Position numbers and translations under genes: made by a program | The notes under the pieces: model-generated | What the model was told of the DNA's origin: nothing | Seen by the model: only the letters and a program-made list of their open reading frames with translations | Database searches by the model: none | Part shown: one piece after another, positions 1-13,200 of the stretch | How positions within the stretch are numbered: the first letter of the stretch is position 1 | How the letters are laid out: every line of letters begins with the position of its first letter | Source of the DNA: Primula veris | Taxonomy: Eukaryota > Streptophyta > Magnoliopsida > Ericales > Primulaceae | Length of the DNA stretch: 64,000 bases | Assembly (NCBI GenBank): GCA_963682055.1 | Contig: OY821742.1 | Span: 26,507,060-26,571,059 of the forward strand | Direction: 5' to 3'

Positions 1-3000
1 ATTAGGATCATCTGAAAGTCTTGAAATAGATCAAGATATTTGGAAAAGATTTATGCGGGTATTGGAATTAGTGAATTGTTTACGTGATCCACAGTCTGGG
101 AACTGTGTGTCAAAAGAAGCATTTTCACCTTCATACGAGGATGAAACGTGCCTTTGTCCGTGTTGGATTAAGAAAGTAGTTAAGGCATTTTTTTTCTTAA
201 ATATTTATTCGGCTTTCAGTCAACTGTGGCATGAAAAGGTGACTGTAATTCGTTTGGAAGAAGCTCTAGAGCAACTTAGCAAGTTAAGACTGGAAGTTAG
301 TATAGCTGATGTGGAGCATCTCGCCATATTTTGTCCTAAGGTAAATTTAGTTAAATTTGTAAAACCCTTTTTCTTAAAGAAGTTCTTTTTATCTATGAAA
401 AACGTAAAAAATGAGCCACTAAGAGATAAAATGGCTTTTTGATGCAAGTTAAAGTGCTCATTGTAAATATTATTAGAAGATTGTTCATTGTTATTAGTAT
501 CTGTAATTATCTGACAGTTCCCTTGGAACTTTTTTCCCGCATAGTCATATAATCTGTATGATCCTGGGGTGTTCCTTGGTTTCAAATTTGAACAGTTTTG
601 TTTTTTCACAGGTGGTGAGTTTTGTTGATGATATGTATATAGCTACTACACTTGATACTCTTATTATTTTCCGCTCCTATAGTGTGAAGATACATAAAGT
701 AGAAGCTGAGTGTTTTACAGGTATGCATGATATGCATTTCTGTTACACCTATTTCTTACGAGTTGATTAGTATTATATGGTTAAAGAATTTGCTACATTT
801 CTTTTTCAGATTCCCAGAGGCATCAGCTTAAAACAAAGGTCGCTAAAGCTATGAAGAAAAGGGAACTTTCATTCACCAAAGCTCTCTGTAAAATCTTTAA
901 ATCGTTAGTGGTATGTTTATTCTTTGCTTCCTTGATGTTGTATAGTGTTTGCTTTCCCAAATATACGTATATCTGATTTGCAAAAAGTTATCAAGTCGCC
1001 ATAAACAAAAAATTGTAAATGGTATATTCCACCAGATACCATCTCGAGTAGTTTGAGAACTAAGTATTTTTTCATAAGATCTAGTCCTTTATTTATTCGT
1101 TGTTTTCATGACATTCAAATTGTGTTTCCTTTGCCAATTGTATATCTGTAACTACGCACTTTTAGTCAATTTCAGTGAAGGGTATTTGTAGGTACCTGCA
1201 ATATAACATGCTGGCATATTTATACTTAGTTTTTGAAATACATATACAGAAAATTGTAACTGGCCTTGAGTCTTCTCTCTTGTCTTTCTTATGACTCATG
1301 TATTATGCAAAATAGTAGTAGAAAATGCTAACTTCGTTGATATTTACCTATGTACCCCTTCAAGACGTTCTTCTTATTCCAATTTGACTATAAAAAATAG
1401 AGAAAAAAATGTGACCTTAGTTCTAATAGCTTAGGACCAAATATGACAAAACATGTATGTGCTTTCTTGCTACAGTTCTGAATTCCTCTTGTTCGTCATA
1501 TAATTTGAATTTTGAAGCTGCATGTCATTGAAAAAATAAATCGTGGTAGATACTATTGACTTGGTGGACAGATTTTACGAGATGTGGTTTTGGTTTTTCA
1601 AAATTTTACGATTTTTTGCAGCAGCAACATGATAAGAGGCCAACATGCTTTTCTTTGGAAAATCTGCTTGATTTTGTAAAGAAGGGTAATTCTACTGCAC
1701 ATGTAAATGAAACAAGAAAAGCAAGGAAAACCGTTTCAGGAGCTCCTGGTTCTCATAACTATGAAACACAGTGTCGTGTAAGTGCTTTTTAAATATTTTA
1801 CCACATTAATAGTTTGGTTGATATGGTTGACATAATTATTTTTTTATGTTAAAAGGATTATTAATATTTGTTTAAACTACAAGATATTAATATAGTACAC
1901 TCCTATATTAACATTTGTGAATGGTTTTAAAGCCGTTACTGCAGTCAGTTCCATGACTAGCATTATTTTCAAACAATCACTGGGATGGATACTCATGTGA
2001 AAGCATTTTCTTAAAAACACGTGGCAGGAAACAAGTTCATTGTCACCTGCAGAAATGATTGATCATCTTAGAAGGGGTTTCGGGTCTTTGGGACAGGTTT
2101 GTGTCTCTTCTTTTTATTTACATCTGTCTCACTTTCTTCCTTTATTACCATTGTTCCTTCATTTCTTTCTTTTCTATGAGGTCTTCAATAAGTAAAGTAG
2201 ACTAAGATGCACATAATTAACCAGTTCTGTTACTATGATGATTTCTGATATGGCTATAATCCATTACAAAGTTGTCAAAAGTTAAACTGTTCTAAAAGGT
2301 AGATGCATAGTATTTACTGCAAGGGAAATTCCTCGTTTGATGTGTCTATAATGCTCCATTACAAAGATGTCAATAGTTTAAGCTGTTGTAAAAGCTAGAT
2401 GCGTAGTATTTGCCGCAAGGAGAATACCTCGAGTTCCATTTGTTTTTTAGGGAGTTTCGAATTTAAAAATAAGACGTCTATCCTTCTATTGTGTATGTAA
2501 ATGGTTTCCATTAATGTAAATTCAATGACCTACTTTCTTCTATGATAAGAAAACAGTGAGTATTTAATTGTATATACTGATGCAGATTGTGCATGTTGAG
2601 GAAATTAGTGTCAGGGCTGCTAATTACGTTGACATGCCAAGCGAACTTTCAGAGGCGACAAAATCTGCAATAAACAGTATAGGAATTACTAGGTTATATA
2701 GCCACCAGGTATTAATCTGTATTATTACTCTTGGCTAATTTAGGATTATCAGTTATCTGTTTATTTTATTTTTACTCTTGGCAGGCAGAGTCTGTCAAGG
2801 CTTCCCTTGCTGGCAAGAATGTAGTTGTCTCGACAATGACATCAAGTGGGAAATCTCTTTGCTACAATATTCCAGTTATTGATGTACTATCACAAAATCC
2901 ATTAGCATGTGCTATTTATCTTTTTCCAACAAAGGTTTGTTGCACAAATCTTTTCGTTTATCTAATTTCTAGTGGGACTTCTAAAGGCTTCCTATGACAA

Positions 3001-4162
3001 AAAATTTCCACTTTTTAGATTGAATCGGCTTCTTTCTGTTTTTTACACTAGCCTATCACTAATTTCAGTTTTGTACACCAATCTTTCATTTGTTACAATT
3101 GATATGCTAACCTAAGGTAATAGATCAATCAAGGTTCGCCATTTGAAGAATTAACAGAAAATTCATGTTTTTCTAATCACTTTTGTAGACAAACGTTTGG
3201 GTATCTATCACTTTTGTGCACTAACCTGTTGGTCAATTACCACTTTTTTACACTAACCTGTATGCCAAAATTAACAAAAGTATTCTAATTGAGCAACAAA
3301 TGATAGGTTAGTGACTAATTATTAAATTATGTAGGTTGGTGTACAAAGTCGAAAATGTGTAAATTGGTCTTCTAATCTGGTTTAGTTTCCAATATCTCTT
3401 TATTATATCTTAAGTTAAACTCAAAATTCTCACGTGGTAGGCGTTAGCTCAAGATCAGCTGAGAGCATTGTTAGCAATGAAAGAGGGGTATGATGCTAGC
3501 TTAAACATTGGTATTTATGATGGTGACACTTCTCAGTCTGACAGATTATGGTTGCGAGATAATGCTAGACTGGTAAATTAGTAAGTTAATTGGTTGTATC
3601 AGTCTTTTTTTCTGTAACGCCCATTATAATTGCTTACTTCGTACATTTCTATCGTCTTTCTACATGTTGATTAATGCATTTCAAAAGAAATTAGCAGTAC
3701 AAGTGTGCAAAATAGGTGGAAAAATATTATTCATTTGACACCGTTACACTTATTGCAGTTGATCACCAATCCTGACGTGTTACATGTTTCCATATTGCCA
3801 TTTCATGGACAATTTAGTCGGATTTTATCAAACCTCAGGTACTATGTATTGCAAGTTGATCTTTTCTTTTGCTTGTGGCTGAGGTATAATCACCTACTTC
3901 AGGTTAAATTATTCTTTTGACTTTTTTGCACTGATTACTTGTATAACTTCTGGCTAACAATGTCTAAACATGTTAGTAAATCCTTTTTTCCATTGAATTT
4001 ATCTCCCCTTAAAAGTTTCTTCCTTGATAGAACAGATTCATAATCATTGATGAGGCGCATGCATATAAAGGTGCATTTGGATGTCATACTGCTCTCATTT
4101 TTAGACGACTTCGCAGGATCTGTTCTCATGGTACTTTTAAAAATAAATATACATAATATATA

Positions 4163-4205
<43 letters not shown>

Positions 4206-7200
4206 CTTATGTTTTAAGAGCTTGCTGGTTTTTGTTATTTGTGCAGTTTATGGTAGCAATCCTTCTTTTGTATTTTCTACTGCAACTTCTGGGAATTCCC
4301 GGGAGCATGCCATGGTAAGTGTTAATTCTCACTTTATTATGCTATTCCCTTACATCTCCATGCTTTTTAGAGGGATAAAACGGGTGGGGACAAGTGGTCG
4401 GAGTTCGAGTTGATATTTGTATTTTTAATCCCCACCATTTCTTATATATTAGGATCTTGCTGGTTCTTTTTATTTATAATTGTTGGAATTGTCCCACATC
4501 GTTTAGGCATTGTTAAAGCCAATCATTAATATAAACTCCTCTCCTTCCCTACTAAAAGGCCTTTTAGTGCTTCCACATGGTATCAGAGCCAAGGCTAAGC
4601 CGGTTTGTATGATAGGCCACCTCCACCCAATTTGTTGATTGCACTCGTTGGGCTTATCGGAAATTGACCAACCCACGAGTGAGGGGGCTGTTGGAATTGT
4701 CCCACGTCGTTTAGGCATTGTTAAAGCCAAGCATTAATATAAGCTGCTCTCCTTCTCTACTAAAAGGCCTTTTAGTGGGGAATGGACGGGCTTCTACAAT
4801 AATATTCATCAATTTCCTTTGTTTTCAGGAACTGGCTGGTCTATCAACAGTCGAATTGATTCAGAATGATGGTAGCCCTTCTGGTTTAAAGCATTTTGTC
4901 CTATGGAATCCTCCTTTATCACTAAAACCTGTATGCTATTGTTGAACTTGTTAAGTGCTCCATGTTCTTTAATAGCATGCCTTTTATTTCTTATATACAA
5001 TTTCACTCATCTGTACTGCAGGTGTCAAGGAAAAGTTCCAATGGTACAAAATCCATCGACACTAATGATAAGAAGGTTATATGTAAAAGATCAAGGTACT
5101 CGTAGTGCTTCTATGATTTTTTTGTCCGTTGTTTTCAAGTACAAAATATAACACATAGCCAGTTGAATTTTCGTGTTAATATTTCAGCTTGATTTTATCT
5201 TGGGAATGTGTGCGTTTTTCTTGACCATTTTCTGGGCAAGTATATTTTGCTTTATCTGCAGCGTCTACGTAAATAGAATGTTATTCATTCAAAATGCAGT
5301 AGTTTTTACTTTTTAAGTATCCCCATGCATTCATATTTTTTTACAATGCCAATTTTGCAATAATATCAGGATCTGCATTTACACTTGCAGTACTAAAATA
5401 AAAATCTTAATTCTTTATTTCAAAATGTTGCAGCCCACTTTTAGAGGTTTCACGCCTGTTTGCAGAAGTTATTCAGCATGGTCTACGCTGCATTGCTTTC
5501 TGCAAAACCCGAAAACTCTGTGAACTTGTGTTGTGCTATACGTATGTGACTATAGCCATTTATTTAGTTTCGATATTATATATCGAGGAACAAACACTGT
5601 TTTTTAATATATATCTCTTGTAATCAGGCGTGAGATTCTTCAGGAGACAGCACTCCATCTGGTTGACTCTATTTGTGCTTACCGCGGTGGCTATATTGCT
5701 GAGGTGAGTTATTTTTTCTTGTTTAACTTTTATACTTACTAGAAAATGAGAAAATTAAACTACTAGATGGATTTCCTGCAAAGTTACGTGTTCTTGAGAT
5801 ACACCTACAAACTATCCAACTTGCAAAGTTCGTGCTTGTTTTTGGGGCAAATTCACATTTGTTTACCAATATTTTCGCTTCTAACACTTAGTATACCATA
5901 CTTCCAAATATTGCAAATATGACACAGAACGACTTAAATCTAACAATTAGATCACCTAATTATCAATTTCACATTTTAGATACCAATCAACAATAATTTC
6001 ACAATTAACACAGCCTATAAAGGTTATTGATTCAGAAAATATGAAATGTGATATGAAAATAAAGTCTATTATTTCTGAATGAATTATCACATACAAGTAG
6101 ACAGCTTTATATATAGGTACAGGGTTTAACTACATAAGGAAAAAATATATACCAATTATATATACAATCAGTGATAATTATATCATTTAATAATCCTTGA
6201 TTTCCCCACACGTCAATATCAGTGACATTATTACTGAGATTTCTACACTCCCCCTCAAGTTGGATCGTAAATTTTAACTAGATCCAACTTGCGAATGAAA
6301 TAGTTGAAACTTTGTCGCGGTAGTCCTTTTGTAAAGATATCAGCAGTTTGGTCCTTCGTAGGAATGTAAGTCATACATAAAATCCCGTTTTCAACCTTTT
6401 CTATTATGAAATTTCTGTCCACTTCTATATGCTTTGTACGATCATGTTGAACTGAATTGAGAGAGATACTAATAGCTGCTTTGTTTTCACAATATAGTTT
6501 CATTGGAGATCTTATTGTAACCTGTAACTCATTTATAAGTCTCTTTAACCAGATTCCTTCACATATCCCTTGTCTAATCGCACGAAATTCTGCTTTGGCA
6601 CTGCTTAATGCAACGACGTCTTGTTTTTTGCTCCTTCAAGTTACTAAATTGCCCCAAACAAAGGTATAATACCCAGTTGTTGACCTTCTATCATCTGGTG
6701 AACCGGCCCAATCCGCATCTGTGAATATTTCTATTTCCATGGTTTCACCCTTTTTGAAAAATAGCCTGTTCCTGGAGCACCTTTAAGGTACCTGAGTATC
6801 TTGTAAACGGCTTCTAAATGAGTGTCTCTTGGCGAGTGCATATACTGACTTACAACGCTCACGGCAAAAGCAATATCAGGTCTAGTATGAGAAAGGTAGA
6901 TAAGTTTCCCAACTAACCTTTGATATTTGTTCCTTTCAACTGGTTTTCAAACTAAACCAGTTCTTTTCCCGACTTCCATTGGAGTGTCACTCGGTTTGCA
7001 ACCAAGCATACCAGTTTCTGTTAGAAGATCCAAAACATATTTTCGTTGAGAGACGCTAATTCCTCGTTTTGATCTCGCAATTTCCATGCCTAAAAAATAT
7101 CGTAATTGTCCGAGATCTTTAACTTCAAACTCTGCTGCCATAACCTTTTTTAATCTTTCCATCTCCAATAAGTTATCACCAGTTAAAATAATATCATCTA

Positions 7201-10200
7201 CATAAACGATTAAGATAGTTTTCTTACCATCTTTAAATGTCTTAAAGAACATAGTGTGGTCCGCTTGACTTTGCTGATATCCCTGTCTTTTGATGACATT
7301 TGCGAACTTGCTGAACCATGCTCTTGGTGACTGTTTAAGGCCATAAAGTGCCTTTCTTAATTTGCAGACTTGACTATCACCATCTTTACAAAATCCCGGT
7401 GGAATCGTCATGAATACTTCTTCTAAATATCCATTCAAAAATGCATTCTTTATGTCAAGTTGTTGAAGAGGCCAATCCAAATTAACTGCAAGCGATAAGA
7501 GAATCCGAACAGTATTTAACTTTGCCATGGGAGCAAATGTCTCTGAGTAGTCGATTCCATAGGTTTGTGTATACCCTTTGGGAACTAGACGGGCTTTATA
7601 ACGGTCTAGTGTTCCATCAGCTTTGTATTTCAGGGTGAATATCCATTTGCAACCGACTGGTTTTTTTCCTTTTGGTAAATCTACCACTTTCCAGGTTCCA
7701 TTTTTTCCCAATGCATTCATCTCCTCCATAACTGCTTCTCTCCATTTTGGTATTCTGAACGTTTTCTTGATATTGTTTGGTATATGTATGCTGTCAATGT
7801 CAGTAGTAAAAAGCACGAAATCGAGTTGACAAATGACTATAACTTACGAACTTTGCAATAGAATGAAGCGTACAAGATCGATGTTGTTTTCTAAGAGCAA
7901 TAGGTAAATCAAGAGATTCAGAATTACCGACATCGAGCAGAGGCTCCAAAAACGAAGCATTTTGATCTATCACCGATTCCGACTCTTTTGGTGCTTCATC
8001 AATGAGGTTCTCTATGTTCTTTAATTTTGACCTCCTTGAGTAAACTTTAACATTTTGTTTTTGTACATCTCCCCCTGAGGTTAAGTTTTCCTCCGTATAT
8101 GGCATATTAGAATGAGGTGGAGTTATCAGTTCAACTTCCACAATTTGAGGACCAATGTTGCTAACAGGAGATTTATGCATTTCTGGAGTAATTTGAATAG
8201 GATCAGGAGTGAGATCAAGAGTGAGCGGAGTAAGATCGATATTTAAAAATTGGCTATAAGAGCGATCTTTACTTGGATTCTCCCCCTGAAGTGAGCTCTT
8301 TTCATAAAAAAGGAGTATTTTCAAAAAAAGCTACATCCATGCTAACAAAAATCTTTTTAGTGGATGGATCATAACATTTGTAACCTTTTTGAGTAGGAGA
8401 ATAACCAATAAAAACGGTTTTAATGCCCTTGGATCTAACTTAGTTCGGTTATGTGAATGGACATGGACGAATGATGTACAACCAAACACTTTAAGAGTCA
8501 GATCAGAAGTAATACGAGAGTTTGGGAATGTTTTTTGAAATTTATGGAGTGGCATCTCGAAATTGAGAACACGACTTGGCCTTCTATTGATAAGATATGT
8601 GGCTGTGAGAATGGCATCGGGCCAGAATGATTTTGGCATGTTTGTGGTGAATAATAAAGCTCGGGCAACTTCAAGGAGATGTTTATTTTTACGTTCGGCA
8701 ACCCCATTATATTGTGGAGTGTCAACGCAAGAACTTTGATGAATAATCCCATGTTTTTGTGAAAAATCCCCCAAGATTTCATTAAAATATTCTTTTCCAT
8801 TATCAGTTCGAAAATTTTGAATTTGGGTTTGGAATTGTGTGCTAATCATAGAGTGAAAATTGATAAACATATTTTGAGCATCTGATTTATCTTTCAACAA
8901 ATAAACCCAAGAAAGACGAGTGTGGTCATCGATAAATGTCACAAACCATTTTGAAAGGGTTCGGTTAGAGATGCGAGATGGACCCCACACATCGCTATGA
9001 ATTATAGAAAATGGTTTTGTTGGTTTAAAGTGGGATTTAGGAAATGAGAATCCATGGTGTTTGGCGAGTTCACAAATTTCACACTGGATATTATGGCTTT
9101 CATTATTTAAAAATAAATAAAGGGAATAGACGTTTTAGATACTGGAAATTAGGATGCCCCATTCTAAAATGCCATATCATAATTTCATCGTTTGGACAAC
9201 GATAAGTAACATTGTAATTTAAAAATTGACGTTGTTTACCCAAATTGGTCTCCTCAAAGTAGTAGAGTCCTTCACATCTTTAGCACTTCCAATTATCTTT
9301 TCCGATGATAGATCCTGAAAGACACAATATGATGGAAGGAATTTAGCATAACTCTTAGACTCGTGTTAATTTGCTAATGGACAGTAGGTTACAAGATAAT
9401 TTGGGAACATGTAGTACAGATTCAAGAGTTATCGATTCAGATAATTTAATACTCCCTTTTCCTGCAACAGATGAAAAAGAGCCATCTACAATTTTTACTT
9501 TGAAGTTACCAACACATGGAGAATACGAAGAGAATAATTGATAAGCATCAGTCATATGATCCGACGCCCCGGAATCAATAATCCAAGAAACTTTTGATTT
9601 AGATCCTGCATTTAGCACACTTACAATTTTTTATTTGTATGCTAACAAGGTAGAGGAACTAAGATCAGTCATATTTCAGTAACAGTTTGAGAATCAGAGT
9701 TGAAGTAACAGTTTCTGTGAAGTTTGGGTAATTCTGCAATTATCCCAAACATCTGGACAGTGCTGATAAAATAGGTGAATAACCAGTAAACGTAATAACG
9801 AAAAAATTAAGAGGGAGCAAGTCAACCAAATGATCAGATGATGGAGGCAAAGATAGGCCAATTGAAGGATTGCGACACCACTGCAGAAGATGGCATGTTC
9901 AACTCACCCTTCGTTGCTGCAGTGACTCGTGACGGCGATTTGGACGGGCCTCAGCGAACCTTTTTCAGGCCTTATGATCGATTTTGTGAGACGAATCACG
10001 TTCCTTAATCGACAGAAATCAAGTACTTGTCAATTGATGGTTTGTAGAAATAGAAGGGTTACCCTTTTTTGAACGGGTCACCCTTTTTGTGTGTTTACGT
10101 GTTGAGTGAGGGATAAGGGTTTCAAACCCAGCTCTGATACCATATTGATTCAGAGAATATGAAATGTGATATGAAAATAAAGTCTATTATTTCTGAATGA

Positions 10201-13200
10201 ATTATTACATACAAGTAAACAGCTTTATATATAGGTACATGGCTTAACTAAATAAGGAAAAAATATATACTAATTATATATACAGTCAGTGATAATTATA
10301 TCACTTAATAATCCTTGATTTCCCCAGATGTCAATATCAGTTACATTATTACTGAGATTTCTACAAAGGTACATAAATATTAATTTTGTTTGCAATTGCT
10401 AATGTTGTATAGATTGATGCTAGTATACCAGCGTGATTGAACATTTAGTATATAAAATGTGCTTTTGAGATGAAAATTTTAAACGCTAGTGTACTATATT
10501 CGTTTCTTTTGCAGAAAGATTTCTACTTTCTAAGTTCTTTAAAAATGAAAGTTTGAGTTTAATTTTCAGAAACTGAGAAGCTGGTGTACGAAAGTTAATT
10601 TTTCCCTTGTCTTGTATCAAATATCCATGGCTCTATCTCAACATATTTTACTGCCGTCATTGCACATCTACATCATAGTTATCATGTACAGGATAGGAGG
10701 AAAATTGAGAAGGAGTTCTTTAGTGGGGGTCTTCGTGGTGTAACTACTACTAATGCTCTTGAGTTAGGTATCGATGTTGGAAATATTGATGTGACCTTGC
10801 ATCTAGGCTTTCCTGGTAGTATTGCTAGGTAAAAACAAAAGTGAAAACTATTTACTTTCTGCCAGTACTTCATCTTACTCGTTGAGGTTTTAAAGTTTTG
10901 ATGTTTCTTCTTACCAGCCTATGGCAGCAAGCTGGACGGTCTGGTAGAAGAGAAAAGCCGTCACTTTCTGTATATATTGCTTTTGAAGGTCCTCTTGATC
11001 AGCATTTTATGAAATTTCCTCAGAAACTCTTTACGGGTCCCATCGAGTGTTGTCACATTGATTCTCAAAATAGGCAGGTATTGAATTCTACGTCATAAGA
11101 TTGTTCATTTGCTGCAATTGTCGACGTCAAGTAATTAACTTGATGCAGAATGCGCTTACGGTAAGATGTTAGTATCTTTTAAATACTGCAGTCTAAGCTA
11201 ATTTTAAATGAAACAAAGTGACAAATAGTGAGAAAATTTGTGGGAGTGGTGAACCATGGAGATGTCCTTCGTGTTGACCATTTCGTGCATGGTTATAGTT
11301 TTTTGCTTGATATAGTTTAGTTTATGCGTAGGGAAAAATGTATCTTGCATAATTAGGGGAAGTTGAACTATAACAAGCAAATGACATTGAGTGCCCTACA
11401 TAACTCGTGTCCCCGATTATGTTGAAGGAAGTTCTATGGGACTCGGCCCATGCCATGCTGAATGTATAATGTGTTGGAAATCAAGGCTTTTTATGTTTGC
11501 ATCTTTTAAGTTCTTATTGCTGCTTTGCTTTTGGTTTATTAGCTTAAAAGCTGAGTTTTTCGGATATTTTGATCTGAAAAAACTAGAATTATTAAGCTGG
11601 ATGAACCCATCTTTTTTCTCAATCTCCAAAGGTCATGTTATTTGTTTTAAAGCCTCAACCGAACAGGCTCTAGAAATTAAGATGCTATTATTAAGTGGTT
11701 CCATTGAGTAATTTTTTTTAATAAAAAACCAAGTTATTTTATCTTGAAATTTTTACTTAACCGTGTTCTTTTTAACTTTAAATTGTCTCCTTTCTTCTGG
11801 GCTAGTCGAGGTAGCTATATAATTGCTTGTTCTTGCAGGTGCTTGAACAACACCTCAATTGTGCGGCCATTGAACACCCGCTGAGCTTGCTTCATGATGA
11901 GAAATATTTTGGTCTTGGCTTAAAAAATTCTATTTCGACACTTAAAAACAAAGGATATTTGACTACTGATTCCTCACGTGATATTTCAGCGCAAGTTTGG
12001 TCCTATATCGGGTATGAGGTACGCCATGTATATGTGAGTGGACTCTTATATTTTAGTCCTTTGTTGTTGTCAAGGACCTGATTGTGTATAAAGTACTATA
12101 GCCTAATCCATTAAAAGATCTATTTTCCCATTAAAATTCCTTTATCAGAAAAATCCTTCTTATGCTGTAAGCATACGAGCCATAGAGACCGTGAAGTACC
12201 AAGTGATACACGTGCAAAATAATGAAGTCCTTGAAGAAATTGAGGAAAGCAGGGCATTCTTTCAGGTAAACTTGCTTTGAAATATACGTAAAAGAAGAAC
12301 TATCTCAATTTGCATCATGCAGTGCTTGTTAAGGTGAAGTTAATCCTCCATCTTCAACTATTATGGACTGTTTATTTCACATTTTTATTCTAATGTGTTC
12401 TTAAAATTATTTTTATTCAAGATTGTCTAATTTAAGCCTAACTTGCCTTCAATTGAATTTCTCACAAAATTTATCAGTCTTTTCTGTCTGAGCATCATTT
12501 CAGATTGCTCCCTTAAGCTGATTGCTTATATTAGCTTAACTCTTGATCTAAAGGAATTTTTTTGCTAACATGTTTGATCGACCAGATATACGAGGGTGCT
12601 GTTTATTTGCACCAAGGCAAAACCTATCTGGTTAAGGAGTTAAACATTAATACTAAAATAGCTTTCTGCCAAGTAGCCGACCTAAAGTACTACACAAAGA
12701 CGCGTGATTACACAGATGTTGATGTAATTGGTGGCAATATCGTACGTTGGTTTACAATATATACTTTTTTTTATTCTACTCTTGCAATATTTAGATGGTT
12801 TGGGACCTTAATTTAAAAAAAAAAAATTGTCTCACCCCATTGTAAGTTTTCTGTGTCCTAGATTCTCTAAAACTATGTCAACCCTTTCTCTCCCTTTCCA
12901 GAAGAAAAGGGGGAACTAATCTAAAACCTTATAACAGTGCTTCAAAATGTTGTTATTTCCTAATTCATATTCGACCGCATTTCGAGAGGCTTGGTAGTAA
13001 ACGTACGGCAGAATTTGCGAATCTTCTTTATTATTTCTTGTTATTGCTGTAACCAGTGATCATATGATATAGAATTTTCTTTGTTGTTTAGGCCTATCCT
13101 GCGAGAATGTCCAACTTGAAGTTATCAAGAACAACAGCTCAAGCACATACATGCAATGTTACAACTACTTGGTTTGGTTTTCATCGGATATGGAAAGCAA

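Larger units (their letters stand above)
6025..10365 (-). mobile_element. Ty1/Copia LTR retrotransposon in HRQ1 intron 15, decayed
   Basis: 4341-bp element in minus orientation, flanked by AAGGT duplications (6020-6024 and 10366-10370). Both LTRs are 223 bp. On the minus strand they read TGTAGAAATC...CTGAATCAATA, so the 3' end is TA and not the usual CA; the duplication and the flush primer binding site (10131-10142) both support this boundary. The minus-strand domain order protease, integrase, reverse transcriptase, RNase H is Copia type. Only about 510 bp separates the primer site from the protease remnant, too little for a normal gag, so gag is largely missing. The LTRs differ at about 12 of 223 positions. 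The host intron grew to almost 5 kb, between the helicase exons coding YRGGYIAE and DRRKIEKEF. Confidence 0.95.

Noticed and set aside
220..609. Minus-strand open frame opposite helicase exon 1
   Set aside because: It is antisense to a well-supported exon and shows no domain.
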